Shown here one piece after another: positions 8,901-15,781 of a stretch of DNA of 52,670 bases. The notes below the pieces were generated by a model that had not been told where the DNA came from, did no database searches, and was given only the letters and a program-made list of their open reading frames with translations. Within the stretch, counting starts at the first letter, position 1, and each line of letters opens with the position of its first letter. The stretch covers positions 1 through 52,670 of the forward strand of contig CAZLAK010000013.1 of assembly GCA_964557545.1 (NCBI GenBank). Reading direction: 5' to 3'. This DNA is from CAZLAK01 sp964557545. Its GTDB lineage: Bacteria; Bacillota; Desulfotomaculia; Desulfotomaculales; Pelotomaculaceae. The position numbers were made by a program, and so were the translations under genes.

Positions 8901-9000
8901 ACCCGGCAGCACGGCCAACGACTTAACACCGTCCGTCGGGGACCCGAACACTATGATCCCCGAATACAAGGCTTTCTTGTGCAACATCAGGAAAGCTTAA
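5926..9000 (+). CDS. fdnG: Formate dehydrogenase catalytic subunit, selenocysteine-containing, Tat-exported
   Basis: Oxidises formate to CO2 at a Mo/W-bis-MGD centre. An in-frame TGA at 6550-6552 must be read as selenocysteine (residue 209): its context ARL-U-HSSTVAGLANTFGRG is the formate dehydrogenase active site, and the frame runs on to 9000 (1024 residues, close to E. coli FdnG). The twin-arginine signal SRRDFLKF is at 5-12, with a hydrophobic core and ALA cleavage region to about 35. The [4Fe-4S] site is C60-x2-C63-x3-C67 with C95. The start is TTG 5926, nine bases from AAAGGGGGG; it gives a normal Tat n-region. An in-frame GTG at 5869 would add 19 residues. Exposed outside the membrane, it works with fdnH and the NrfD-like anchor. 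Standard gene callers may split it at the TGA. Confidence 0.96.
6550..6598 (+). promoter_or_regulatory. Bacterial SECIS element for UGA (Sec) decoding
   Basis: Directly after the UGA, TGGCC (6566-6570) and GGCCA (6576-6580) form the upper stem around the loop GGTCT. A lower stem CACTCCT (6553-6559) pairs with AGGGGTG (6592-6598). The loop GGUCU and its 18-base distance from the UGA match what I recall of the E. coli fdhF element, where the loop is bound by SelB. This supports recoding rather than termination. Confidence 0.88.
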
Positions 9001-9051
9001 AGTGCGGCCGGCGGCACGGAGTGAAATTTTTGGGAAAGCGGAGGTGTGAAT

Positions 9052-9861
9052 ATGTCTAAAGGTGTGCTGGTGGACATCACCAGGTGCATCGGCTGCCGGA
9101 GCTGCATGGTATCCTGCAAGTCGTGGAACGACCTGCCGGCCAGGAAAACCAGCTTCAGCAACAGCTGGGATACCCCCATCAAAATTGACGCCGACACCTG
9201 GACTGTCGTCAATTACTATATAACAGAAGAGAACAACCAAACTAAGTGGCGCTTTGTAAAAAAGCAGTGCATGCACTGCAATGAGCCGGCCTGCGAGTCC
9301 GCCTGCTTTACGCACTCATTTGTAAAAACAAAAGAGGGAGCAGTTATATACAAGCCCACAGAAATCAACAAGGACTACTGCGTCGGCTGCCGTTACTGCA
9401 TGATTGCCTGCCCCTTCGGCATCCCTTCCTTCCAGTGGGAAAAGACCTTCCCCTTCGTGCAGAAGTGCCGCTTCTGCTACGACAGGATGAAAGAGGGGCT
9501 GGCACCGGCGTGCGTTACTTCCTGCCCCACTAAGGCGCTCACCTTCGGCGACCGGGAAGAGCTTCTCGCCGAAGCGCGCAGCAGGATCGAAAAGAACCCG
9601 ATGTACGTTAAGCACATCTACGGCGAGAAGGAATACGGGGGCACGTCCTGGCTCTACATCTCCGATGTGCCGTTTGACCAGATCGGCTTTAAGACCAACG
9701 TTTCTCACAGGTCAATCCCTTCCTACACCTGGGATGTGCTCAAGTGGACCCCGTACATCTTCTTCGGCTGGGGTGCCATCCTCATGGCCATGCGCGCCTA
9801 CACCAAGAGGCGGGCTGAAGCGCACCACGAAGAAGACATGTACGAGCCGGTGGAAAAGTAA
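9052..9861 (+). CDS. fdnH: Formate dehydrogenase iron-sulfur subunit with C-terminal membrane helix
   Basis: A 269-residue electron-transfer subunit with sixteen cysteines in four ferredoxin-type groups: C12/15/18/22, C73/76/81/85, C110/113/116/120 and C139/142/154/158. They should hold four [4Fe-4S] clusters leading from FdnG to the membrane. One hydrophobic helix near 231-250 (YIFFGWGAILMAMRAY) anchors it, as in E. coli FdnH. There is no signal peptide of its own, so it should be carried out with FdnG by Tat. The start is ATG 9052, seven bases after GGAGG; GTG 9046 is too close to it. It lies 51 bases from fdnG and 20 from the anchor gene. Confidence 0.94.
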   Translation: MSKGVLVDITRCIGCRSCMVSCKSWNDLPARKTSFSNSWDTPIKIDADTWTVVNYYITEENNQTKWRFVKKQCMHCNEPACESACFTHSFVKTKEGAVIYKPTEINKDYCVGCRYCMIACPFGIPSFQWEKTFPFVQKCRFCYDRMKEGLAPACVTSCPTKALTFGDREELLAEARSRIEKNPMYVKHIYGEKEYGGTSWLYISDVPFDQIGFKTNVSHRSIPSYTWDVLKWTPYIFFGWGAILMAMRAYTKRRAEAHHEEDMYEPVEK

Positions 9862-9881
9862 GGAGCTGGAGGTGAGAATTG

Positions 9882-11048
9882 ATGTACAGTGAAAGAAAAT
9901 GGCGTTTTAGCATGACGCCCTACCGGGCCATAATGATCTTCTTTGTGCTTTTAGCCGTAGTCGTTGGATTATACCGTTTTGCCAAGGGCCTGGGGGCCGT
10001 TACCAACCTAAGTGACGAATGGCCTTGGGGCCTGTGGATCGGTTTTGACCTGCTCTGCGGCATCGCTCTAGCGGGCGGCGGTTTCAGCACGGCTCTCATC
10101 GTACACATTTTGCACCGGGACAAGTACCTGCCGGTTGCCCGGGCGGCCCTCCTCACCTCCCTTTTGGGCTACATCATAGCCCTGGTGAGCCTGTTCCTGG
10201 ACATCGGCCGCTGGTTCAACTTCTGGCGCCCGTTCTTCTACTGGGGCTACCACTCGGTGCTGTTTGAAGTATTCTGGTGTATATCGCTGTACACCGTGGT
10301 GCAGGTGCTGGAGTTCGGTGAAATCTTCTTTGAAAGGGTAAAGTGCCCTTCCCTGCAGAAAATACTGCACACCTTTATGACACCGCTTCTCATCTTGGGC
10401 ATTGTGCTGCCCACACTGCACCAGTCTTCGCTGGGTTCTTTGTATATTGTCGCTGTAGACAAGCTGAACCCGCTTTGGTGGTCCATGATCATCCCCTTCT
10501 TCTTTGTCTGGTCGGCTTTCTTCTTAGGACCTGCCATGGTCACCATTGAAGGAACACTGGCGGCAAAAGCCTACAACCGCACACCCGAACTGCCGGTCTT
10601 CTCCAGCCTGACCAAGGTGACCATGTGGATGATGATTATATACTTCATCGTCAAAATAATTGACTTGAGCTACCGCGGCGTGCTGGGCATGGCCTTTAAC
10701 GGCTCCTTTGAAAGCAACATGTTCTTAATTGAAATGATTGTCTTTGTGCTCTTGCCCATCATCATGTACGCCGTACCTTCCATCCGCAACCAGCACTGGG
10801 GAGTGCTCACCGCGTCCATACTGGTAGTGGCAGGGGTCATATTAAACCGCATGAACGTGGTCTTTACAGGCATGGCCAAGAGTGTGGGCGGCAGCTACTT
10901 CCCCAGCATCTGGGAATTCATCATGACTATAGGCATGTGGAGCGCCCTCATCCTGGCTTACTGCTTCATCGTAGAAAACTTCCCCATCCTGCCTAAAGAA
11001 GAACACGCGGCGCACAGCAGTTCATTTGGGGCCAGCCACCACGCCTAA
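9882..11048 (+). CDS. NrfD/HybB-type quinone-interacting membrane subunit
   Basis: A 388-residue integral membrane protein with about ten hydrophobic segments. The family signatures GLWIGFDLLCGIALAGGGFS (about 49-68) and HQSSLGSLY place it in the NrfD/PsrC family, close to HybB of E. coli hydrogenase 2. It should take electrons from FdnH and reduce menaquinone without haem. This replaces FdnI, the four-helix cytochrome b of the E. coli enzyme. The start is ATG 9882, eight bases after GGAGGTG. It is the last gene of the operon; a strong terminator follows within 30 bases. Confidence 0.93.
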   Translation: MYSERKWRFSMTPYRAIMIFFVLLAVVVGLYRFAKGLGAVTNLSDEWPWGLWIGFDLLCGIALAGGGFSTALIVHILHRDKYLPVARAALLTSLLGYIIALVSLFLDIGRWFNFWRPFFYWGYHSVLFEVFWCISLYTVVQVLEFGEIFFERVKCPSLQKILHTFMTPLLILGIVLPTLHQSSLGSLYIVAVDKLNPLWWSMIIPFFFVWSAFFLGPAMVTIEGTLAAKAYNRTPELPVFSSLTKVTMWMMIIYFIVKIIDLSYRGVLGMAFNGSFESNMFLIEMIVFVLLPIIMYAVPSIRNQHWGVLTASILVVAGVILNRMNVVFTGMAKSVGGSYFPSIWEFIMTIGMWSALILAYCFIVENFPILPKEEHAAHSSSFGASHHA

Positions 11049-11073
11049 AGAAGCACACTAAAACGGCACAAGA

Positions 11074-11134
11074 GAAAAAGGCCGGAAAAGAACAGCCTAA
11101 GGTTATACCCCTGGCGCTTTTCCGGCCTTTTATC
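11074..11134. terminator. Bidirectional terminator between the fdh operon and tatA2
   Basis: AAAAAGGCCGGAAAAG (11075-11090) pairs with CTTTTCCGGCCTTTT (11117-11131), a 14-base perfect stem with a loop of 26. T-rich ends lie on both strands, so it can stop both the plus-strand fdh transcript and the minus-strand rbgA-tatA2 transcript. Confidence 0.9.
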
Positions 11135-11138
11135 TTGT

Positions 11139-11408
11139 CTAAGCTTTGTTGCTTTCCCCTTTTTCCTGGGGAAGAACCTGAACGGCATCTTTGACTTCTT
11201 CTTTTATACTTTGAATATCTTCTTTTACTTTTTTAAATTCGCCCGTCACTTCCTCAAGCTCACTAAAGCTCTGCACGGATGCCCGCCTGAACTCGTTTAT
11301 TGTTTTCCCCAAAGACCTGCCGATTTCGGGCAGCTTGCGCGGTCCAAAAACCACCAGAGCAATAACCAGTATGAGTATCAGTTCTGACATACCCAAATTC
11401 GGGAACAT
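11139..11408 (-). CDS. tatA: Second TatA/TatB-like Tat translocase subunit
   Basis: An 89-residue TatA-family protein: membrane helix at about 7-21 (ELILILVIALVVFG), hinge FGPRKLPEIG, amphipathic helix GKTINEFRRA, then a long charged, probably coiled tail. The tail makes it slightly TatB-like, but Gram-positive genomes normally use bifunctional TatA. The start is ATG 11408, seven bases after GGAGG; GTG 11414 is too close to it. It ends the lepB-rbgA-tatA series, 24 bases after rbgA, and converges on the fdh operon that carries its own tatAC. It probably serves general export or as an extra TatA for formate dehydrogenase. Confidence 0.9.
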   Translation of the reverse strand: MFPNLGMSELILILVIALVVFGPRKLPEIGRSLGKTINEFRRASVQSFSELEEVTGEFKKVKEDIQSIKEEVKDAVQVLPQEKGESNKA

Positions 11409-11432
11409 ACCCACACCTCCTTAAACTTAAAG

Positions 11433-12338
11433 CTATCTTTCGCCGCCGGCAGGACGCAATCCTTCCCCGGCCCCATTTAATTTAACTGGCGGCTCTTCCA
11501 GTGTAAGCCGGCCGAGCTTACCTTCCCTGAACTCTTTTAATAAGTGGCGGGCAGCCTTGACGAGATCAACCTTGCCGCCGCGCGCCATAAAACCCCTCTT
11601 TTCCCCCAAGACAGCCAAAAGCTCCCCGGCATGAGCCGCTGCACCGGGTGCTGGCTCAAGGGCGTAGCGTTCGGCTAGGGTTTTAGGGCATCTCTCCACT
11701 AGCCATGCCAAAAACTGTCCGGCTAATGCTACCACGTCAAAAACATCCTCTTTTATGGCCCCCGTAACGGCCAAGCGAAAAGCTGCCTCCTCAGTGTCAA
11801 TTTTTGGCCACAGGATTCCCGGTGTGTCTAAAAGTTCCAAGCCTTCCCGCAAGACCACCCACTGCCGGCCCCGGGTCACGCCGGGCCTGTCCTCGGCCCT
11901 GGCCGCTTTGCGGCCGGCCAGCCGGTTTATAAAGAGCGATTTGCCGACATTGGGAATGCCAACTACCATACAGCGGGGCGGCCGGGGCCGGCGTCCCAAA
12001 GCAGCCTGCCTGGCCGCCAGCGGCGCGTAAAGCCTTTTTACCCCTTCCAGCACCTCCTCTGTACCCCTGCCGGTTGTGGAATCAACACTGACTGCTTCCC
12101 GACCTGCAGCCCGGAAAAATTCCACCCACTTTGCTGTCAGGGCAGGATCGGCCAAGTCGGACTTGTTGAGCACAACTAGAACGGGCCGGCGTCCGGCCAT
12201 TTCCTCAATTAACGGATTCCTGCTGCTGGCCGGTATCCTGGCGTCTAAAAGCTCGATTACCACGTCTACTGCCTGAAGGCTTTTCGCCAAAAGGCGCCGC
12301 GCCTTGGCCATGTGGCCCGGGTACCAGTTTATATTCAT
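11433..12338 (-). CDS. rbgA: Ribosome biogenesis GTPase RbgA (YlqF)
   Basis: A circularly permuted GTPase that assists late assembly of the 50S ribosomal subunit. The motifs appear in permuted order: G4 NKSD (58-61), G1 GIPNVGKS (127-134), G2 PGVTRG (152-157), G3 DTPG (171-174). The N-terminus MNINWYPGHMAKA is typical and the C-terminal domain (about 200-301) fits the ANTAR-like RNA-binding part. The ATG has GGGGA seven bases upstream. Its neighbours lepB and rplS are the usual ones; rnhB, usually next, is displaced by the formate dehydrogenase operon. Confidence 0.95.
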   Translation of the reverse strand: MNINWYPGHMAKARRLLAKSLQAVDVVIELLDARIPASSRNPLIEEMAGRRPVLVVLNKSDLADPALTAKWVEFFRAAGREAVSVDSTTGRGTEEVLEGVKRLYAPLAARQAALGRRPRPPRCMVVGIPNVGKSLFINRLAGRKAARAEDRPGVTRGRQWVVLREGLELLDTPGILWPKIDTEEAAFRLAVTGAIKEDVFDVVALAGQFLAWLVERCPKTLAERYALEPAPGAAAHAGELLAVLGEKRGFMARGGKVDLVKAARHLLKEFREGKLGRLTLEEPPVKLNGAGEGLRPAGGER

Positions 12339-12391
12339 AACTCATTCCCCACAATATGTTGGCCAGCCGCCCGCGCTCGCTTGGACCCTTA

Positions 12392-12940
12392 TTAGCGGAC
12401 CGTACCAAGGCGCGACGGCGGCCAGTATATCACGAGTGCTTTGCCTACAATAAGCTTGCGCGGCAAAAAACCCCACACCCTGCTGTCCTCGCTGTTGTTG
12501 CGGTTGTCTCCTAGCATAAAGAAACAGTTTTCTGGGACGGTTACAGGTCCGTAATCGGCAAAACGCAGGCCGGGTGGCAGGTAATCCTCGGGCATCTCCT
12601 GGCCGTTGATGTAAAGGCGGCTGTTTTTTATGGCCACTGTTTCGCCCCCGACGGCAATTATCCTTTTCACAAAGTTTCTCTTAGGATCTCGCGGGTACTT
12701 AAAAACAATTATATCGCCTCTTTCCGGCTCCTTGAAAAGGTAATTGAGCTTGCTCACTATTATGCGGTCGTGTTCTTTTAAGGTGGGCTCCATGGAGCCG
12801 GACGGGATGTAAAAAGGTTCTAAAACAAAAAGCCTGATCAGGACTGCCAGCAGTACGGCAATAACTACGGATTCGAATATCTCGCCGAAAAGCGGCCGCT
12901 TTTTCTCCAGTGACTCTCCCTTTACCTTTTCCTGCTCCAC
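12392..12940 (-). CDS. lepB: Signal peptidase I
   Basis: A type I signal peptidase of 182 residues that removes signal peptides from exported proteins at the outer face of the membrane. One N-terminal membrane helix (about 24-40) is followed by the catalytic Ser in PSGSMEPTL (S49) and the catalytic Lys in FVKRIIAVGGE (K92); box E, MLGDNRNNSEDSR, is also present. The start is GTG 12940, seven bases after AGGGGG. A longer open frame to 13102 runs back through the terminator and into rplS, and is not used. Lies between rplS and rbgA. Confidence 0.94.
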   Translation of the reverse strand: MEQEKVKGESLEKKRPLFGEIFESVVIAVLLAVLIRLFVLEPFYIPSGSMEPTLKEHDRIIVSKLNYLFKEPERGDIIVFKYPRDPKRNFVKRIIAVGGETVAIKNSRLYINGQEMPEDYLPPGLRFADYGPVTVPENCFFMLGDNRNNSEDSRVWGFLPRKLIVGKALVIYWPPSRLGTVR

Positions 12941-12960
12941 ACCAATTCCCCCTAAAAAGA

Positions 12961-13004
12961 AAAAAGCAAAAAGGGACTGCCGTACCAATCCAGTCCCCCT
13001 TTTT
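12961..13004 (-). terminator. Terminator after rplS
   Basis: On the minus strand GGGACTG and CAGTCCC form a stem, extended by flanking pairs, and TTTTTGCTTTTTTC follows. It lies directly behind the rplS stop and should end the ylxM-to-rplS operon, with lepB downstream dependent on readthrough or its own weak promoter. Confidence 0.82.
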
Positions 13005-13007
13005 GAA

Positions 13008-13349
13008 CTATCTCTTGTCCTGGATACGGGCGGCTTTGCCGTGCAGTCCGCGCAGGTAGTAAAGCCTAGCCCTGCGCACCCTTCCCCTGCGCACAACCTC
13101 AATTTTTTCTATGCGCGGGGATTGCAGGGGAAAAGTCCGCTCCACTCCGACGCCGTAAGACACCCGGCGCACGGTAAAGGTTTCACTCAAACCCCCTCCC
13201 CGGCGCCTGACCACCACACCCTCAAAGGCCTGTATCCTCTCACGGCCGCCTTCGATTACTTTAAAGTGCACCCTGACCGTATCGCCAACGTTAAATTTGG
13301 CGATGTCTTTTCTAACCTGCCCCCGTTCGAGTATATTGATGAGATTCAA
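13008..13349 (-). CDS. rplS: Ribosomal protein bL19
   Basis: A 113-residue large-subunit protein at the subunit interface. The family pattern is clear: KFNVGDTVRVHFKVIEGGRERIQ, FEGVVVRRRGGG, SYGVGVERTFPL and a basic C-terminus VRRARLYYLRGLHGKAARI. The start is TTG 13349 with AAAGGAGG ten bases before it; this gives the standard length. The longer frame to 13442 adds about 31 residues with no homology to L19. It is the last gene of the operon before the terminator. Confidence 0.96.
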   Translation of the reverse strand: MNLINILERGQVRKDIAKFNVGDTVRVHFKVIEGGRERIQAFEGVVVRRRGGGLSETFTVRRVSYGVGVERTFPLQSPRIEKIEVVRRGRVRRARLYYLRGLHGKAARIQDKR

Positions 13350-13463
13350 GACCGTACATCCTCCTTTCCAACAGGAAAAATTATAGCACACTTGCCGTGC
13401 GGCAGCAATATTCCACAACATTACCGGGGAGGGAAAGCTCAAAAGCCGTTTTGATATATACTT

Positions 13464-14219
13464 TCAGTCCAATTCTAAACTCAAAAGGTCGCTTAGGACA
13501 CCTCTTAGTATCCCTTTATCCTCCGGCGTCAATTCCGCTCTTTTTAAAAGATCGGGGCGGGCTGCCAGGGTGCGCAGCAGGGACTGCCTCCTGCGCCACT
13601 TTCTGATTTCCTCGTGGTGCCCGCTCAACAACACTTCCGGCACCCCCATGCCGTAAAACTCCCTCGGCCGCGTGTACTGGGGGTACTCCAAAAGGCCGCC
13701 GGAAAACGACTCTTCTAAAGCCGAGCTGGCTTCACCGAGGACTCCGGGAATAAGGCGGGCAACGGCGTCAACTACCACCATGGCCGGCAGTTCCCCGCCC
13801 GTCAAGACGTAGTCGCCAATGGAAATCTCATCTGTCACCAGTGCCTCTCTGACTCTCTCGTCTATCCCCTCGTAGTGGCCGCAGATGAGAACAATACTTT
13901 CCTCTGCTGCCAGGTCAGCAGCGTAAGCCTGGTCAAAGGGACGGCCCTGGGGGCACAGAAGTACCACCCGCCGCGGGCTATAACCCAAAACGGCGGTTAC
14001 GTGCTCCAAAGCCCTGAATACCGGCCCGGGCTGGATGACCATACCCGCCCCGCCGCCGTACGGGGCGTCGTCCACTGTGCGGTGCTTGTTTGGGGAAAAA
14101 TCACGAATATTTATTAATTCTATCCCTAAAATCCCGCGTTCTCGGGCACGGCCGATTATGCTGTACGAGAAAGGGCCGGCAAACATCTCGGGAAATAAGG
14201 TGAGAATGTAGAACTTCAT
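13464..14219 (-). CDS. trmD: tRNA (guanine37-N1)-methyltransferase
   Basis: Methylates G37 of tRNAs reading CNN codons, preventing frameshifts; a SPOUT-class enzyme that uses SAM as a dimer. It has 251 residues, normal length. Visible are the N-terminus MKFYILTLFPEMF, the dimer/active-site stretch HRTVDDAPYGGGAGM, the knot region LICGHYEGIDERV and SIGDYVLTGGELPAMV, and GLLEYPQYTRP. The ATG touches the rimM stop (TAAATG), so the two genes are translationally coupled. The order rimM-trmD-rplS is standard. Confidence 0.97.
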   Translation of the reverse strand: MKFYILTLFPEMFAGPFSYSIIGRARERGILGIELINIRDFSPNKHRTVDDAPYGGGAGMVIQPGPVFRALEHVTAVLGYSPRRVVLLCPQGRPFDQAYAADLAAEESIVLICGHYEGIDERVREALVTDEISIGDYVLTGGELPAMVVVDAVARLIPGVLGEASSALEESFSGGLLEYPQYTRPREFYGMGVPEVLLSGHHEEIRKWRRRQSLLRTLAARPDLLKRAELTPEDKGILRGVLSDLLSLELD

Positions 14220-14741
14220 TTAATCTAATAATCCCTCCGGCAACTCCACCGTCATCCGGCCGCCGGCGATATCTACTTCCGTGACCACGGTTTTTAAGGC
14301 GGGGATGAGGATGGGGGAGGCACCGGTTTCCACCACGTAAACGTCGTTAGCCCCAGTTTGCAGCACGTCAGAAACGACTCCCAAAAAACCCCTTTTGTGA
14401 TCGTACACCTTTAAGCCCACAATTTGAAAGATGTAAAAGGAGCCTTCCGGCAGCGGGACGAGCTCTTCGCGGCTTATTTCCAGGTAACCGCCCCTTAATT
14501 CGCCTGCTTCATCCATGCCGGCCACTTCTTTAAACTTGATAACAAAAAAGCTGCCTTTTTCCCAGACTTCGTCTACAGTGAACTGGCGGGACAAAATTTC
14601 GCCGCCCTTTTCCCAGGATACCCGCACAGTCTTCATTTTATAAAAGCGCTCCGGAAAGTCGGTGAGGGGCTGGACGCGCACAGCGCCGCGGTGCCCTTGC
14701 GTTCTGGTAATCCTGCCCACGGCAATGTATTCTTTATCCAC
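14220..14741 (-). CDS. rimM: 16S rRNA processing protein RimM
   Basis: A 173-residue 30S maturation factor that binds uS19. The N-terminal beta-barrel domain begins YIAVGRITRTQGHRGAVRV, and the C-terminal PRC-barrel contains FYIFQIVGLKVYD, TGANDVYVVE and ILIPALKTVV. The start is GTG 14741, overlapping the ylqD stop (GTGGATAA), so translation is coupled; the upstream open frame to 14798 lies inside ylqD. Confidence 0.95.
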   Translation of the reverse strand: MDKEYIAVGRITRTQGHRGAVRVQPLTDFPERFYKMKTVRVSWEKGGEILSRQFTVDEVWEKGSFFVIKFKEVAGMDEAGELRGGYLEISREELVPLPEGSFYIFQIVGLKVYDHKRGFLGVVSDVLQTGANDVYVVETGASPILIPALKTVVTEVDIAGGRMTVELPEGLLD

Positions 14742-15171
14742 TGCCGCCACCCGCGGCCCCCCTTTGCCGGATTTCCACCACCACACCGTCCTGGACAATT
14801 ACTTCCACGCCCAAAACGCTGGCCCAGTCGTCTCCCACTTTTAGCTGCACGGGCCCTTCCATTCTGGCAAAGGCCAGCTCTGTGCCCGCTTGCATGCGGC
14901 CGAGCTCTTTCAGCTGGTTTAGCAGTTTTTGGCGCGCCTCGGCTTTTTTGCTCCTCTCCTCTCCCAGGCGGTGCCGGGCAGCTAAAACCGCCGGGTTCTT
15001 GTCTGCCTTCTCCGCCTCCTGCCCCAGCCTTTTTTCCTGAAATTCTAAGTGAGACAGCTCTAAATCCAGGTGCCTTATGGCTTCCTGAATTTCAGCCGCG
15101 GCGGTCCGCTTGTATTCTTCGGTTACCCTAAGTTTCACCACTACCGGCCTGATCAGGGTCAGACTGTCCAT
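14734..15171 (-). CDS. ylqD: YlqD family protein
   Basis: A 145-residue protein of the Firmicutes YlqD family, of unknown function. It starts MDSLTLIRPVVVKLRVTEEYK and has a long charged helical middle (about 20-95, probably coiled coil, rich in E, K, Q and R), then a beta-rich tail (GPVQLKVGDDWASVLGVEVIVQDG). No catalytic motif is seen. Its fixed place between khpA and rimM suggests a link to ribosome or RNA biology (inference from context only). Confidence 0.85.
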   Translation of the reverse strand: MDSLTLIRPVVVKLRVTEEYKRTAAAEIQEAIRHLDLELSHLEFQEKRLGQEAEKADKNPAVLAARHRLGEERSKKAEARQKLLNQLKELGRMQAGTELAFARMEGPVQLKVGDDWASVLGVEVIVQDGVVVEIRQRGAAGGGSG

Positions 15172-15224
15172 ACTTTAAGTAAAGGCTCCTCTCTTTTCGA
15201 GCGCAAAACTGCACCTGCGCCCAT

Positions 15225-15452
15225 CTAAACTATTTCTACCGTGACCTTCTTCTTCTTCCTGCCGGCGGCAGCTTTGGCTACCGTTCTGATTGCCCTGGCT
15301 ATGCGGCCCTGCCTGCCTATAACCTTGCCCATGTCCTCCGGCGCCACTTTGAGCTCGATGAGGATGGACTTCTCCCTTTCAATCTGATCCACGACCACCC
15401 TCTCGGGCTGGTCCACCAGGGCCTTGGCCAGGATTTCTACCAGTTCCTTCAC
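15225..15452 (-). CDS. khpA: KH-domain RNA-binding protein KhpA
   Basis: A 75-residue single KH domain protein (formerly YlqC). It starts MKELVEILAKALVDQPERV and contains the GxxG loop as VIGRQGRIARAIRTV. In other Firmicutes KhpA pairs with KhpB and binds RNA to affect cell length and division. The start is GTG 15452, eight bases after GGGGGAGG and matching the family; the frame from TTG 15470 would begin inside that ribosome binding site. Lies 19 bases after rpsP. Confidence 0.93.
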   Translation of the reverse strand: MKELVEILAKALVDQPERVVVDQIEREKSILIELKVAPEDMGKVIGRQGRIARAIRTVAKAAAGRKKKKVTVEIV

Positions 15453-15471
15453 GAAAATAGCCTCCCCCAAT

Positions 15472-15738
15472 CTACTGGCCCTTTCCTGCCGATTTTTGCA
15501 GCACCCCGGCTTTTTTGAAAATAGCTTTCACGGTGTCGGAAAGCTGAGCCCCTTTCCTCATCCAGTCCAGAGCTTTCTCTTCGTTAACTTTGATTACCGC
15601 CGGATCCTTTAAAGGATCGTAATAGCCGATCTCTTCGATGAACCTGCCGTCCCGCGGGGAACGGGAGTCAGCGACCACGATGCGGTAAAAAGGGGCTTTT
15701 TTAGCACCCATCCTCCTCAAACGGATCCTCACCGCCAC
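15472..15738 (-). CDS. rpsP: Ribosomal protein bS16
   Basis: An 88-residue small-subunit protein that helps 16S rRNA folding. It has the standard N-terminus MAVRIRLRRMGAKKAPFYRIVVADSR (in part) and the FIEEIGYYDP region. The start is GTG 15738, seven bases after GGAGGTGAT; the frame from GTG 15750 begins inside the ribosome binding site. It follows ffh by 43 bases. Confidence 0.96.
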   Translation of the reverse strand: MAVRIRLRRMGAKKAPFYRIVVADSRSPRDGRFIEEIGYYDPLKDPAVIKVNEEKALDWMRKGAQLSDTVKAIFKKAGVLQKSAGKGQ

Positions 15739-15781
15739 AGCACGTATCACCTCCTCCTCCGGTTAAAGCTGGTCTTAGATC

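Noticed and set aside
12941..13102. N-terminal extension of signal peptidase I.
   Set aside because: It runs through the rplS terminator and into rplS. GTG 12940 has AGGGGG upstream and gives the normal membrane anchor.
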